Part shown: in pieces, positions 38,059 to 46,814 of the stretch
Layout of the letters: each line of letters opens with the position of its first letter
Numbering within the stretch: the first letter of the stretch is position 1
Origin: Hyphomonas sp.
Lineage (GTDB): Bacteria; Pseudomonadota; Alphaproteobacteria; Caulobacterales; Hyphomonadaceae
NCBI GenBank assembly: GCA_016124495.1
Contig: WGNP01000004.1
Span: 62,001-126,000 of the forward strand
Direction of reading: 5' to 3'
Length of the DNA: 64,000 nt
Position numbers and translations under genes: made by a program
Notes under the pieces: generated by a model
The model's input: only the letters and a program-made list of their open reading frames with translations
Databases searched by the model: none
Told to the model about the DNA's origin: nothing

Positions 38059-39408
38059 ATGGCTATTGCAGGTTGGACGCGCTCCAGATGGATGCTGACC
38101 GCTGCCGTTTGCGGTCTTCTGGCCTCCTGCGCCAATGGCCCGCCGACCACGCCTTCGCCCAAGCCCGGCGTCGAACAGCCCGCGGCGCCCGAAACCGGAC
38201 CGGTCCGCTACAAAACCTCCGGCCATGCCGCGATGGACGCCTGGCGCGACGATTTCTCCGCCCGCGCCATCGGGGCAGGGCATGACCGGGCGCTGGTGAA
38301 ATCCCTGCTGGACGGCATCCGCCCCCTGCCGCTCTGGCTCGGCACCGAGGTGCAGAGCGCGACCGCCCCCAGCGCCCAGGCCGAATTTGCCAAGCCCATC
38401 TGGGATTATCTGAAAGTGCCGATGGGCCAAACCCGGATTTCGTCCGGCCAGGCCAGGCTCGCCGCCCTCAGCCCGACCCTCGCCGCGATCGAAGCGAAGT
38501 ACGGCGTGGACCGGCAGGCACTGGTGGCGATCTGGGGCATGGAGACCAGCTATGGCAGCTTCACCGGCAATGACGACGCCGCCAATGCGCTTGCCAACAT
38601 GGCGGTCGAAGGCCGCCGCCAGAAATTTGCCGAGGACGAGCTCTACGCCCTGATGACCATCGTCGAGCGCGGCTATGCGCGGCGCGACCAGCTCGGCTCC
38701 GGCTGGGCCGGCGCGATGGGCCATACCCAGTTCATGCCCACCACCTATATCGCACACGCGGTCGACTTTGACGGCGACGGCAAGCGCGATGTGTGGAAAT
38801 CCGAAGCCGACGCACTGGCGTCGGCGGCTAACTATCTCGCCCGCTCCGGTTATGTGAAGGGCCAGCCCTGGGGCCTCGAAGTGCGCGTGCCGGCTGACTT
38901 CGATTACAGCCTCGCCGACGGTAACGAGCGCCGGATGGAAACCTGGCTGGCTGCGGGCCTGACCCCGATCACCGGCACGGCCTTCGACACGAAGGGCGCC
39001 GAATTCGGCGAACTCTGGGTGCCCGCCGGGCACGAGGGGCCGAAATACCTGCTGTTCAAGAACTTCAACGTCTTCAAGACCTATAACCGCGCAGATTCCT
39101 ACGCCCTTGCCGTCGGCCTCTCGGCCGATGCGATCATGGGCAAGACCGGCCCGCTGGCGCCCTGGCCGACGCACCTGATGCCGCTGACCGTCTCCGAGCT
39201 GCGCGACATCCAGCAGGCCCTCAACGACCGCGGCTTCGATGCCGGCGTCGTCGACGGCATCGCCGGCCGCCGCACCAAACTTGCCCTCGCCGCCTTCCAG
39301 AAGACGCAAGGCCAGATCGCCGACGGCTATCCGACCAGGCAGATGCTGGTCATGCTTCAGGCGTCGGCGGTGGGGGCAGCGGGGGCGGTGACAGCGGGCG
39401 CGAACTAG
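38059..39408 (+). CDS. Lytic murein transglycosylase (MltB-like) with peptidoglycan-binding domain
   Basis: A 449-residue lipoprotein (LLASCANG) of the SLT_2/MltB family. The catalytic Glu is in IWGMETSYGSFTG, and the conserved GAMGHTQFMPTTYI and DFDGDGKRDVW follow. A C-terminal PG_binding_1 domain covers about residues 375-440 (SELRDIQQALNDRGFDAGVV, DGIAGRRTKLALAAFQ). It cleaves glycan strands to 1,6-anhydro ends at the outer-membrane periplasmic face. The ATG at 38059 has AAGGGA ahead and matches the signal peptide; the frame is open upstream through the rpmJ region. Confidence 0.92.
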   Translation: MAIAGWTRSRWMLTAAVCGLLASCANGPPTTPSPKPGVEQPAAPETGPVRYKTSGHAAMDAWRDDFSARAIGAGHDRALVKSLLDGIRPLPLWLGTEVQSATAPSAQAEFAKPIWDYLKVPMGQTRISSGQARLAALSPTLAAIEAKYGVDRQALVAIWGMETSYGSFTGNDDAANALANMAVEGRRQKFAEDELYALMTIVERGYARRDQLGSGWAGAMGHTQFMPTTYIAHAVDFDGDGKRDVWKSEADALASAANYLARSGYVKGQPWGLEVRVPADFDYSLADGNERRMETWLAAGLTPITGTAFDTKGAEFGELWVPAGHEGPKYLLFKNFNVFKTYNRADSYALAVGLSADAIMGKTGPLAPWPTHLMPLTVSELRDIQQALNDRGFDAGVVDGIAGRRTKLALAAFQKTQGQIADGYPTRQMLVMLQASAVGAAGAVTAGAN

Positions 39409-39912
39409 GGGCGACGATCAAAAGGAGCGGCGGGCCGGTATTGAGGTACGCAGGATCGGCTCCAAACCAGAACAAAAGCGGCGGACGAGATCAAACAGCC
39501 GCAGCCTCCCCGGGCCCGAGACCGTCCCAAAGTCTGGCTTTCAGTGGCGCCTTTGACAAGGCGGAGAAGGTCCGCCAACTCAGGGTGAGGGCAAAGAAGT
39601 AACCGGGAGAATCGGGCAGAGATTGTGTGAAAACGCGCGGCTGCGATTTTTCTGCGCAACAGAAATTCCCAATTCTCCGGTTATCGGGAGCCGTTCAGTC
39701 AGATCTCAGTCATTCTGTTTCTTCGAAGGCAGAACTTTCCAACCCCGCTCATCAGTTCAGCGTTTTTGCACAGCCTCGGCCAAAACCTGATATCTGGTTT
39801 CAGCGGCAGGGCCTCAGTCCTCCCCCTCGCGCAAAAGAAGACTGCCAGCATCATCCCCCGCAGAGCAAAAAGGCAGGTCGCCGTCGGCTGCCCGGTCAAG
39901 CGCGCGCAAGTC
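39409..39912. other. 504-base convergent intergenic region
   Basis: No convincing gene. GC content is lower than in the neighbours in the second half. TAACCGGGAGAAT at 39600-39612 and ATTCTCCGGTTA at 39672-39683 form an imperfect inverted repeat (one extra G) enclosing 59 bases. Short frames on either strand lack ribosome-binding sites and family similarity. Confidence 0.4.
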
Positions 39913-41133
39913 TCAGTCCGGCAACAGTTCAAAGCTGAGCCCGGCATGGGCCTCGAGGCGCCCGATCAGCTTGTCGCCCATCAGGGTCGCCGGCGTCCAG
40001 AATCCGCCCGGGGTGGTGCCTGGCAGGTCCCTGGCCAGACAGGCGGCGGCCTGGGCCAGCATCTTGGCCGTCGACCCGTAACCCGGGTCGCGGTCACCCG
40101 TGACCCGGCACCGGATCTTGTCGCCGCGCGGTGTCGTGCCGAGGAACATCAGATCATATTCACCGTCGCGCTGCTGCTGTTCGCTTGGTCCCTCTCCCGG
40201 CTTCGGCAGGACATGGTTTTCGAGCAGCCACCGCGTCGGCGGCAGGGCCAGCCCGATCATTGCGCCCGTCATGCCCCAGCTGATGGCGCGTGCCGCGCGC
40301 TTTCCGCTCGCGCCCTCGCCGGCCACCATCGCCTCTTCGTACAGGAAGCCTGCGCCATAGCTGTTGTGGCTCAGCGCGTTGGAGCGATGCACCACGCGCG
40401 CGTTGATGGCCGCCATAATGAACGGCGCAATCCAGCTCCCGTACTCTTCGTCATACGCCATCTGCACATCGGGCTGGCGCGCTGTGAACCCATGACCGGG
40501 CGGGCAGATGCTGTAGGGGTCTTTCAGTTGCGCGCGCAGCTCGGCATCGCCCGACGCTTCCTTGACCATGTTGATCATGCTCGCAATCGTCCCGCCGGAC
40601 GCGCCGCCCTTGATCTTCACGACCCGCATGTTGATCCGGTTGCAGGTCTGGCCGAACCGTTTCGCGGCGTGCTGCTGGAGAAAATGGACGCCCAGATCGG
40701 ACGGGATGGAATCAAACCCGCAGCAATGGACGATCCAGGCGCCGCTTTGCCGGGCCGCGTGTTCGTGGCGGTCCTGCATCCTGCGGATCCATTGCGGCTC
40801 ACCCGTCAGGTCGCAGTAGTGGGTTCCGGTCTCCGCACAGACCTTGACCAGCGTGTCGCCGTAAAGCGCATACGGCCCCACAGTTGAGACGATCACCTTG
40901 GCGCGCGCGCACATCGCCTTGAGGGCCGCTTCGTCACCGGCATCGGCGACCAGCATCTCGATGCCGGTGAGGCCTGCCTGCCTGCTGAGCGTCTCGAGCT
41001 TGTTTTTCGAGCGCCCGGCAATGGCCCATCTGATCGATCCATCCGCGAACTGCGCCTGCATGTAGCGGGTCATGATCTGTCCCACGAAACTGGTCGCTCC
41101 GTAAACGATGATATCAAAGGTCTGATCTGTCAT
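39913..41133 (-). CDS. Saccharopine dehydrogenase-like oxidoreductase (SCCPDH type)
   Basis: A 406-residue protein. The N terminus is a Rossmann fold (FDIIVYGATSFVGQIMTRYM), and the family stretch STVGPYALYGDTLVKVC and GEPQWIRRM follow. CCGFDSIPSDLGV is diagnostic. Alphaproteobacterial and mycobacterial members include trans-acting enoyl reductases of lipid synthesis, and the substrate here is unknown. The ATG at 41133 gives MTDQTFD; another at 41163 is in frame but weaker. Confidence 0.85.
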   Translation of the reverse strand: MTDQTFDIIVYGATSFVGQIMTRYMQAQFADGSIRWAIAGRSKNKLETLSRQAGLTGIEMLVADAGDEAALKAMCARAKVIVSTVGPYALYGDTLVKVCAETGTHYCDLTGEPQWIRRMQDRHEHAARQSGAWIVHCCGFDSIPSDLGVHFLQQHAAKRFGQTCNRINMRVVKIKGGASGGTIASMINMVKEASGDAELRAQLKDPYSICPPGHGFTARQPDVQMAYDEEYGSWIAPFIMAAINARVVHRSNALSHNSYGAGFLYEEAMVAGEGASGKRAARAISWGMTGAMIGLALPPTRWLLENHVLPKPGEGPSEQQQRDGEYDLMFLGTTPRGDKIRCRVTGDRDPGYGSTAKMLAQAAACLARDLPGTTPGGFWTPATLMGDKLIGRLEAHAGLSFELLPD

Positions 41134-41219
41134 GCGGTTCCCTGAACGGCGTTGGGTGAGCAATGGGTGGCCCGGGGCAGCCCCCGCTCAAGGAGGGGCG
41201 CGGGGATGGGACGGCGGAT

Positions 41220-42494
41220 TTACTCCTCGCCCTCGCGGATCTCTCCCAGCCCGTCCTTCATGCCGAAGCGGGCATAGAAGAACATCGCCAGCAGCGTCAG
41301 TGCACACAGCACGAAGGGCAGGTGGGGGTTGACATATTCGTACACGAACAATCCGAACAGCGGGGTCACGATATAGCCCATGCCGTTGGCGGAGATCACG
41401 AGGCCTGCGACATTGCCCTGCAGCTGAGGCGGCACTGCCAGCGATGCGCCGCTGGAGAAACCGGGGCGCGCCAGGCCCTGGCCGAGGCCGATCAGGAATT
41501 GCGACAGGATCAGTGAGGCATAATTGTTGGCGAAGATCATCAGCACCGCGCCAATCAGCAGCGGCACGCAGCCGACCCACATCAGCGTCTTGTTCTTCAT
41601 GTGGAGCCGCGGGATCAGCACCAGCTGCGCCAGCAGCACGGCCAACGCGCCGACTGTAAAGGCCGGGCCGGTATACGCCGCCGCCTCGCGCCCCGAGACG
41701 TCCAGCTTGTCCATCACCGCAAACACGAACACCTGCGTCAGCACGCCGGTCACCAGCGACAGCGCCACGGCATATATCAGGAAAGGCAGCACCTTCTCGG
41801 TGCGCCAGAGATGCTTGCCCGCCGCCTCCGCCTCGATGCGCACGGCGTCGGCCACCGGCGCGCGCGTCTCCGGCAGGCGGAACCAGATCAGCGCCGCCAT
41901 CAGTGCCGCCAGCACCGCCGTGAAGAGGGCAGGGGAGAGAATGCCGGCCGAGGCCGCCAGCGCTGCCGCGAAGGCGGGGCCGATCACCGTGCCGACGCTG
42001 AAGCCGGAGGACAGGAAGGCAATCTCGCTCTGGCGCTCCGCCTTGCTCGTGCGGTCGGCCACATAGGCCTGCGCCGCCGGGTTCGCCGCCGAACCGAGCA
42101 GGCCGAACAGGCTGCGCGCGAGGCAGAGGCAGATGAACACCGAGACGAGGTTGGTCATGATGCCCGCAAGCGCCAGCGTCCCGGTCAGCCAGAGCAGGAA
42201 CATTGACAGGGAATACCCGCCGAGCCCGATAGCTGCGATCCGCCGCCGGCCCCAGGTGTTGGATGCCTTGCCCCAGAACGGCGAGGTAATCGACCAGAGC
42301 AGCGCCGACAGCGAAAACACCGCTCCCGCCATCCAGTCCGGCATCGCCATCTCGCGCGTCAGCTGCGGCAGCACGGCGGCCAGCAGCATCGTGTTGCCTG
42401 CGCCGATCGCCATCAACGCAAAGAAGAGCAGGATGAACGCATTGCGCCTATCCGGTCTCGGTTGATCGGGAAGGCGTTCAGTCTCACCAGCCAT
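41220..42494 (-). CDS. MFS transporter
   Basis: A 424-residue permease with about 12 hydrophobic helices. The MFS loop-2/3 motif is degenerate (FWGKASNTWGRRRIAAIG). The centre and end are typical of drug or metabolite exporters, with a duplicated six-helix layout. AGGAAG lies seven bases before the ATG at 42494. It converges with the 43545 and 42580 genes' side of the region; the substrate cannot be told. Confidence 0.85.
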   Translation of the reverse strand: MAGETERLPDQPRPDRRNAFILLFFALMAIGAGNTMLLAAVLPQLTREMAMPDWMAGAVFSLSALLWSITSPFWGKASNTWGRRRIAAIGLGGYSLSMFLLWLTGTLALAGIMTNLVSVFICLCLARSLFGLLGSAANPAAQAYVADRTSKAERQSEIAFLSSGFSVGTVIGPAFAAALAASAGILSPALFTAVLAALMAALIWFRLPETRAPVADAVRIEAEAAGKHLWRTEKVLPFLIYAVALSLVTGVLTQVFVFAVMDKLDVSGREAAAYTGPAFTVGALAVLLAQLVLIPRLHMKNKTLMWVGCVPLLIGAVLMIFANNYASLILSQFLIGLGQGLARPGFSSGASLAVPPQLQGNVAGLVISANGMGYIVTPLFGLFVYEYVNPHLPFVLCALTLLAMFFYARFGMKDGLGEIREGEE

Positions 42495-42579
42495 AGGGTT
42501 TCTTCCTGCCAGCCAGTTCAAATGTCCAGACGCGAAACAAGGGCGTGGTGAAACGCCGCCTTAAGACGGGGCTGGCAGA

Positions 42580-43470
42580 GTGACGTCCGGAGCTGAAGGG
42601 ATATTCCGCCGCGTGTTGCAGATTGCCGGCCTTGTCATCGTGTTGCTGCTGGTCGGCGGCGGCCTCGTCATCACCGGCGGCCCGGCGACCATGCAAGCGC
42701 TGCCGTTCGAGCTGGCGCTGATCGGTGGCGCGGCTTTCGGCACGGTGCTGCTCGGCAACGCGCCGGACGTGGCGCGTGAGGCCTTCTCCGGCTTCGGCCG
42801 CGCGTTCCGGGGCGCCCACTGGACGAAGGCGGACTATGGCGACCTCTTCACCCTGCTGGGGACGCTTATGCGCCAGGCCAAGCGCGGCGGCTTCATTGCC
42901 ATCGAGGCCGATATCGAGCGGCCGGAAGATTCGCCCATCTTCCAGGCCGCCCCGCGTATCCTCGCCGACGCCGGCGCCCGCACCCTGATCTGCGACGCCT
43001 TCCGCCTGATGGCCCTCGACCTCGCCGATCCCGCCCGCGCCGATGCCCGCATGGAGCAGGCGATAAATGCCCAGCTCGACCGCCGCATGAAGGCCGTCGG
43101 CGCCCTCAACACGCTGGCGGACGCGTTGCCCGCCCTCGGCATCGTCGCCGCCGTGCTCGGCATCATCCGCACCATGGGCGCCATTGACCAGGACCCCGCC
43201 ATCCTCGGCGCTATGATCGGCGCTGCGCTGCTCGGCACATTCCTCGGCGTCTTCCTTGCCTACGGCCTCGTCGGCCCCATCGCGGCGCGCTACGGCCAGA
43301 TCGTCGAGGAGGAGGCCGGCTTCCTCGACACCATCCGCGCCGTCATCCGCAGCTATGGCGAAGGCCTCGCCCCAGCGCTCGCGGTCGAACTTGCCCGCAC
43401 CGGCGTGCCGCCGCGCCTGCAGCCGGAGCCGGCGGCCGCCCCGCCGGTCAGTCTCCAGCGCGCGGCCTGA
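42580..43470 (+). CDS. motA: MotA-like flagellar stator protein
   Basis: A MotA/TolQ/ExbB-like protein of 296 residues (285 if the GTG at 42613 is used). Motifs match MotA rather than TolQ: GGLVITGG, then LPFELALIGGAAFGTVLLGNAP, and the paired helices at 43119-43300 (TLADALPALGIVAAVLGIIR and GAMIGAALLGTFLGVFLAYG). MotA forms the proton channel of the flagellar motor with MotB, which is absent nearby. The GTG at 42580 has ACGGGG eight bases ahead, while the GTG at 42613 gives the more usual short N terminus. A unlinked motB would be normal in this class. Confidence 0.82.
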   Translation: MTSGAEGIFRRVLQIAGLVIVLLLVGGGLVITGGPATMQALPFELALIGGAAFGTVLLGNAPDVAREAFSGFGRAFRGAHWTKADYGDLFTLLGTLMRQAKRGGFIAIEADIERPEDSPIFQAAPRILADAGARTLICDAFRLMALDLADPARADARMEQAINAQLDRRMKAVGALNTLADALPALGIVAAVLGIIRTMGAIDQDPAILGAMIGAALLGTFLGVFLAYGLVGPIAARYGQIVEEEAGFLDTIRAVIRSYGEGLAPALAVELARTGVPPRLQPEPAAAPPVSLQRAA

Positions 43471-43544
43471 CGCCGCCTCCGCCGTTTGATGCTCCGCGCG
43501 ATCCGGTCTAGCCTAGCCGCCTCACGTCTTTGCATGGTCCGCGC

Positions 43545-44081
43545 ATGTCCCGCTTCGAACAGCTGATTGAAACCGTCGAGACCTACCAGAAGCTGGCGGA
43601 GGAGAACTATTCGCGCATCCGCCGTCTCGCCGAAGATGTGCGCGCCGGGCTCTGCGATTATATCGGTGCGCCGGACGGAATCTGCGTGCACCTCGTCCCG
43701 CCCACCGGACCGTTCGAGCCGCGCGCCTATGGCGACGCCGCCTTCTCCGTACCGCCCCGGGGCTTCCGCCCGCTTGGGCCGGTCTCGTTCGGGCTCGCTT
43801 TCCGTGTGTCGAAACAGGCCGACTGGCTGCGCCTGCACTTCGAGTGCCGCAAGACCGGCGAAGAGTTCGTGGTCGGGATCGAGGACGGCGCCCAGTACAC
43901 GTTCACCCTGCCCATCGAGGACGGCGATTCCGCGCCTTTCTACGCCCATATATTCGAGTACATTCTCGGCTGGTTCCAGGAGAATATAGAAAGCTACCGC
44001 CACGGCGCGTACGGCACGCGGGGCATCGGCTTCGATTTCGCAGGTGAACCCAGCCCTGCTACTGTAAGGACCAAGTCCTGA
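43545..44081 (+). CDS. Unknown protein downstream of motA
   Basis: A 178-residue protein with a helical N terminus (FEQLIETVETYQKLAEENYS) and a soluble alpha/beta-looking remainder (ICVHLVPPTGPFEPRAYG, FECRKTGEEFVVGIEDGA). No family is recognised. The composition is normal for the window. The start at 43545 is an ATG with no strong ribosome-binding site; a TTG at 43530 is in frame. It may be cotranscribed with motA (74 bases apart) and could have a motility-related role, but this is a guess. Confidence 0.6.
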   Translation: MSRFEQLIETVETYQKLAEENYSRIRRLAEDVRAGLCDYIGAPDGICVHLVPPTGPFEPRAYGDAAFSVPPRGFRPLGPVSFGLAFRVSKQADWLRLHFECRKTGEEFVVGIEDGAQYTFTLPIEDGDSAPFYAHIFEYILGWFQENIESYRHGAYGTRGIGFDFAGEPSPATVRTKS

Positions 44082-44192
44082 ATCCGGATCTTGAACTGCT
44101 AAAAATTTAACCTAAGTCCACAATATGAATTCGTCCGTTACGCGAGTAAAAATATTTTTGCGGCCAGCGCGTAAAAATCGTCTTGACACGGA
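44082..44192. other. AT-rich convergent intergenic segment with inverted repeat
   Basis: This 111-base segment is much richer in A and T than its flanks. TTACGCG at 44138-44144 pairs with CGCGTAA at 44168-44174, enclosing an AAAAATATTTTT palindrome. It probably terminates the two convergent genes in both directions, though no classical GC-stem/T-run is present. Confidence 0.5.
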
Positions 44193-44912
44193 TTATTCGC
44201 CGGCGGCCTGCAGCTCGGTGCCGTGCAGGCGCAGCCAGGCGCGCTGACGCTGCCAGTCCGGGCAACATCTGGCCACATGTGCCCAGAATTTTGCCGAATG
44301 GTTCATTTCCTTCAGATGGGCGCATTCATGGGCTGCCACGTAGTCGAGAACCTCCGGCGGGGCCATTATTAACCGCCATGAGAAGGCCAGCTGCCCGTCC
44401 ACCGTGCAGGAGCCCCAGCGCGAGCGCGTGTCCTTGACCGAAATCCCCGTATGGGCAACCCGCAGGGTCTCGCAATGCCGGGTTACGGCCCTGGTCAGCT
44501 CGGCCTTGGCCTGCTTTTTCAGGAAGCGCACGACGCGGGAATGGGTGGTCTCCGGATCCCCGGGAACCGACAGAATGCGGGGCTCGCCGGGGTAAAGGCG
44601 GGCAATCCGGCCCTCCCCTTCAAGAGTGATGAGGCAATCTCCGCCCTTGTACTGGATCGTCTCGCCGTGCTCGAACCAGGTCACTTCGGGCAGGTGCTGC
44701 AGGCGGGTCGAGATCCAGTCGACGCGCTCGGCTGCAAAGGCGGCGGCGGCATCGATCTGGCGGGAAGAGGGGGCTACGGCGACCGCCTCGCGGCGCCGCT
44801 CGTCGAGGCGGATGATCAGGCGCCGTGCCTTTGCGTTAACCTCAAGCCGCACCTTGACCCGGTGACCGCCGGGGGCGCGCAAGGTCATGGTCTGGCCATC
44901 ATTGAAACGCAT
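44193..44912 (-). CDS. YgjP-like metallopeptidase (DUF45)
   Basis: A 239-residue protein of the YgjP/DUF45 family, related to M48 and SprT-type zinc proteases. The C-terminal part has DTRSRWGSCTVDGQLAFSWR, the zinc motif HECAHL and the third-ligand segment NHSAKFW. This family is usually cytoplasmic, and no signal peptide is present. The substrate is unknown. The start at 44912 is preceded by GACAGG; the frame extends to an ATG at 44963 that would lie inside the divergent gene's promoter. Confidence 0.88.
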   Translation of the reverse strand: MRFNDGQTMTLRAPGGHRVKVRLEVNAKARRLIIRLDERRREAVAVAPSSRQIDAAAAFAAERVDWISTRLQHLPEVTWFEHGETIQYKGGDCLITLEGEGRIARLYPGEPRILSVPGDPETTHSRVVRFLKKQAKAELTRAVTRHCETLRVAHTGISVKDTRSRWGSCTVDGQLAFSWRLIMAPPEVLDYVAAHECAHLKEMNHSAKFWAHVARCCPDWQRQRAWLRLHGTELQAAGE

Positions 44913-44965
44913 GTGTACAATACCTGTCAGGTCGTCTGCGACCCACACCATTTGAGGAACCAAAT

Positions 44966-46723
44966 ATGAAGTATCTGCTCACGGGCATGATCGCGCTTAC
45001 AATGCTTACGGGCTGTGGGCAGAAAGACAAGGCAGCTGGCGGCGGTACTCCCGCGGCAGTTGTATTCAGCGCGGCGGACCTGCCAGAGGTCTCGATCCGC
45101 AAAGGAGACCCAGCGACGGCCGGCGCTGCCCTGTCGGCGCTTTACCTGGGCGAGTCGGGCGCCGGCAGACTCAGCTTCGCTGGCAGCGACGTGAACGGCG
45201 ACAAGGCCACCTTCAGCGACATCACACTGTCGGCCCCGGAACTGGCCGGCGAAGGCATGCCCGCCAGCCCGTCGGATGAGGAACTGGCTGAAATCTTCAG
45301 CTACATGGACTCTGACGGCGACGGCACCGCCGATGACGGCTCGGGCACCACGCTGGAGACCCTGCGCGCCGAAATGCAGACGCCGGCCTCGCCTGCGTCC
45401 GCCCCGCCGGTCGTAAAAGCCGCCAAGCTCGAGTTTGACGGCCTCGGCATGTTCGATGGCCAGGCGAACTTCGGTCTGATGAAACTCTCGGACATCACGA
45501 TTACCCCTGCCGAAGGCTCGGAAGACCAGAGCGCCGGCAAGATCAACTCGATCGAACTCGTGAACCCCTCGCCGCAAACTGCCGCCTGGGTCGCCAGCCT
45601 CCTTGGCAAGGGCGACCCAGCCCCGTTCCCGGAAGGCGCCGCCCTCTCGTTTGACCGCTGGACGGTCAACGGCGTCAACTTCAACGTCTCCGACGCCAGC
45701 GGCACAGGTCTCTTCACCATCGAATCGGTGCACGTCTCTGACCTCAAGGAAGAGAAAGCCGGCCTGATGGGCCTGTCGAACCTGAAGTTCGACTTCACCG
45801 AAGCCGCCGGCAGCGACGTCAGGATCTCGCTCGACGGGTTCGGCGTCAAAGGCCTGAATTACGCCCTGCTCAGCGACGCCGTCGCTGCGGGCGCAGGCGC
45901 CGCAGCTGACCCGTCCACACTGGCCTCGGCCATCCAGGCTGACCCTGCCAATCCGGGTTATGACGCGGTGGTGCTGAAAGCGCTGAAAGCCGACATTGTC
46001 GGCGCCAGCGTCGACATGCCTGGCCTGGAGTCCTCAGTGTCGCGCGATGCACAGGGCCGGGCGACGAAAGTCGTCACCAACCCCTTCACGCTGACCGTTG
46101 GCGCCCGTGACAATCCGGACGGCGAACAGTTCGCTGCCGCGCTTGCTACCATGGGCTACGAGACGCTGTCCTTCTCGGGTCAGGGCGAGTCGCTTTATGA
46201 TCCGGATGCGGATCTTGTGACGCTCGTCAAAGGCAAGAACTACTGGAAGCTCAACGAAGGCTTCAAGCTCGACTTCTCGGCAAAGTATGCCGGCACCAAG
46301 GCTATCGCCGCCGCGCAGGTCGCCTCACTCGATGAGAGCGCCGATCCGGAAGCCATGCTCAACGCCTTGATGGAGAATGTCGTCGTCCACGGCATCGAGA
46401 TTTCGCTCGATGATGACGGCATCCTCGACCGGTCGATCAATGCCTACGCCGCCCAGTCGGGCGAAGATCCGGCCGCCCTGCGCAGCCAGCTCTCCGGCAT
46501 GTTCGCCATGGCCCCGATGTTTGCTGCCGGCACCGGTATTGACCCGGCCGTTGTCACCGAACTGGCGACCGCGCTCTCCAGCTTCGTGACCGAGCCCAAG
46601 GTGCTCACCATCTCGCTCGCCCCCAAAGCCCCGATCAAGGCCCAGGCCTTCGTCGATGCGGCCTCGGACCCTTCCAAGGCGCTGACCAAGGAAACGCTCG
46701 GCTTCTCGGCCGGCAACAAGTAA
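44966..46723 (+). CDS. Large unknown lipoprotein with an EF-hand-like loop
   Basis: A 585-residue predicted lipoprotein (LTMLTGCGQ, lipobox LTGC). The mature chain is rich in beta-type repeats with recurring FDF/FNF-like strands and short Ser/Asp motifs (for example LSFDRWTVNGVNFNVSDAS and LSNLKFDFTEAAG). One calcium-binding loop is visible: DSDGDGTADDGS (about residues 115-126), as in dockerin or thrombospondin-3 repeats. No known family fits. It is divergent from the YgjP-like gene with 53 bases between starts, has a good GAGGAA ribosome-binding site and a terminator after it, so it is a monocistronic gene. Its position suggests an outer-membrane or surface protein; the function is unknown. 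Confidence 0.72.
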   Translation: MKYLLTGMIALTMLTGCGQKDKAAGGGTPAAVVFSAADLPEVSIRKGDPATAGAALSALYLGESGAGRLSFAGSDVNGDKATFSDITLSAPELAGEGMPASPSDEELAEIFSYMDSDGDGTADDGSGTTLETLRAEMQTPASPASAPPVVKAAKLEFDGLGMFDGQANFGLMKLSDITITPAEGSEDQSAGKINSIELVNPSPQTAAWVASLLGKGDPAPFPEGAALSFDRWTVNGVNFNVSDASGTGLFTIESVHVSDLKEEKAGLMGLSNLKFDFTEAAGSDVRISLDGFGVKGLNYALLSDAVAAGAGAAADPSTLASAIQADPANPGYDAVVLKALKADIVGASVDMPGLESSVSRDAQGRATKVVTNPFTLTVGARDNPDGEQFAAALATMGYETLSFSGQGESLYDPDADLVTLVKGKNYWKLNEGFKLDFSAKYAGTKAIAAAQVASLDESADPEAMLNALMENVVVHGIEISLDDDGILDRSINAYAAQSGEDPAALRSQLSGMFAMAPMFAAGTGIDPAVVTELATALSSFVTEPKVLTISLAPKAPIKAQAFVDAASDPSKALTKETLGFSAGNK

Positions 46724-46748
46724 GGCCTCAGGGCCTTACGGACGATCA

Positions 46749-46784
46749 GGGCGCGGCGGCTTCGGCTTCCGCGCCCTTTTCTTT
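46749..46784 (+). terminator. Rho-independent terminator after the large lipoprotein gene
   Basis: The stem GGGCGCGG (46749-46756) with CCGCGCCC (46769-46776), closing a 12-base loop, is followed by TTTTCTTT. It lies 25 bases after the stop. Confidence 0.85.
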
Positions 46785-46814
46785 GCCGCCGTCCCGGCGC
46801 ATAGGCTACCGCGC

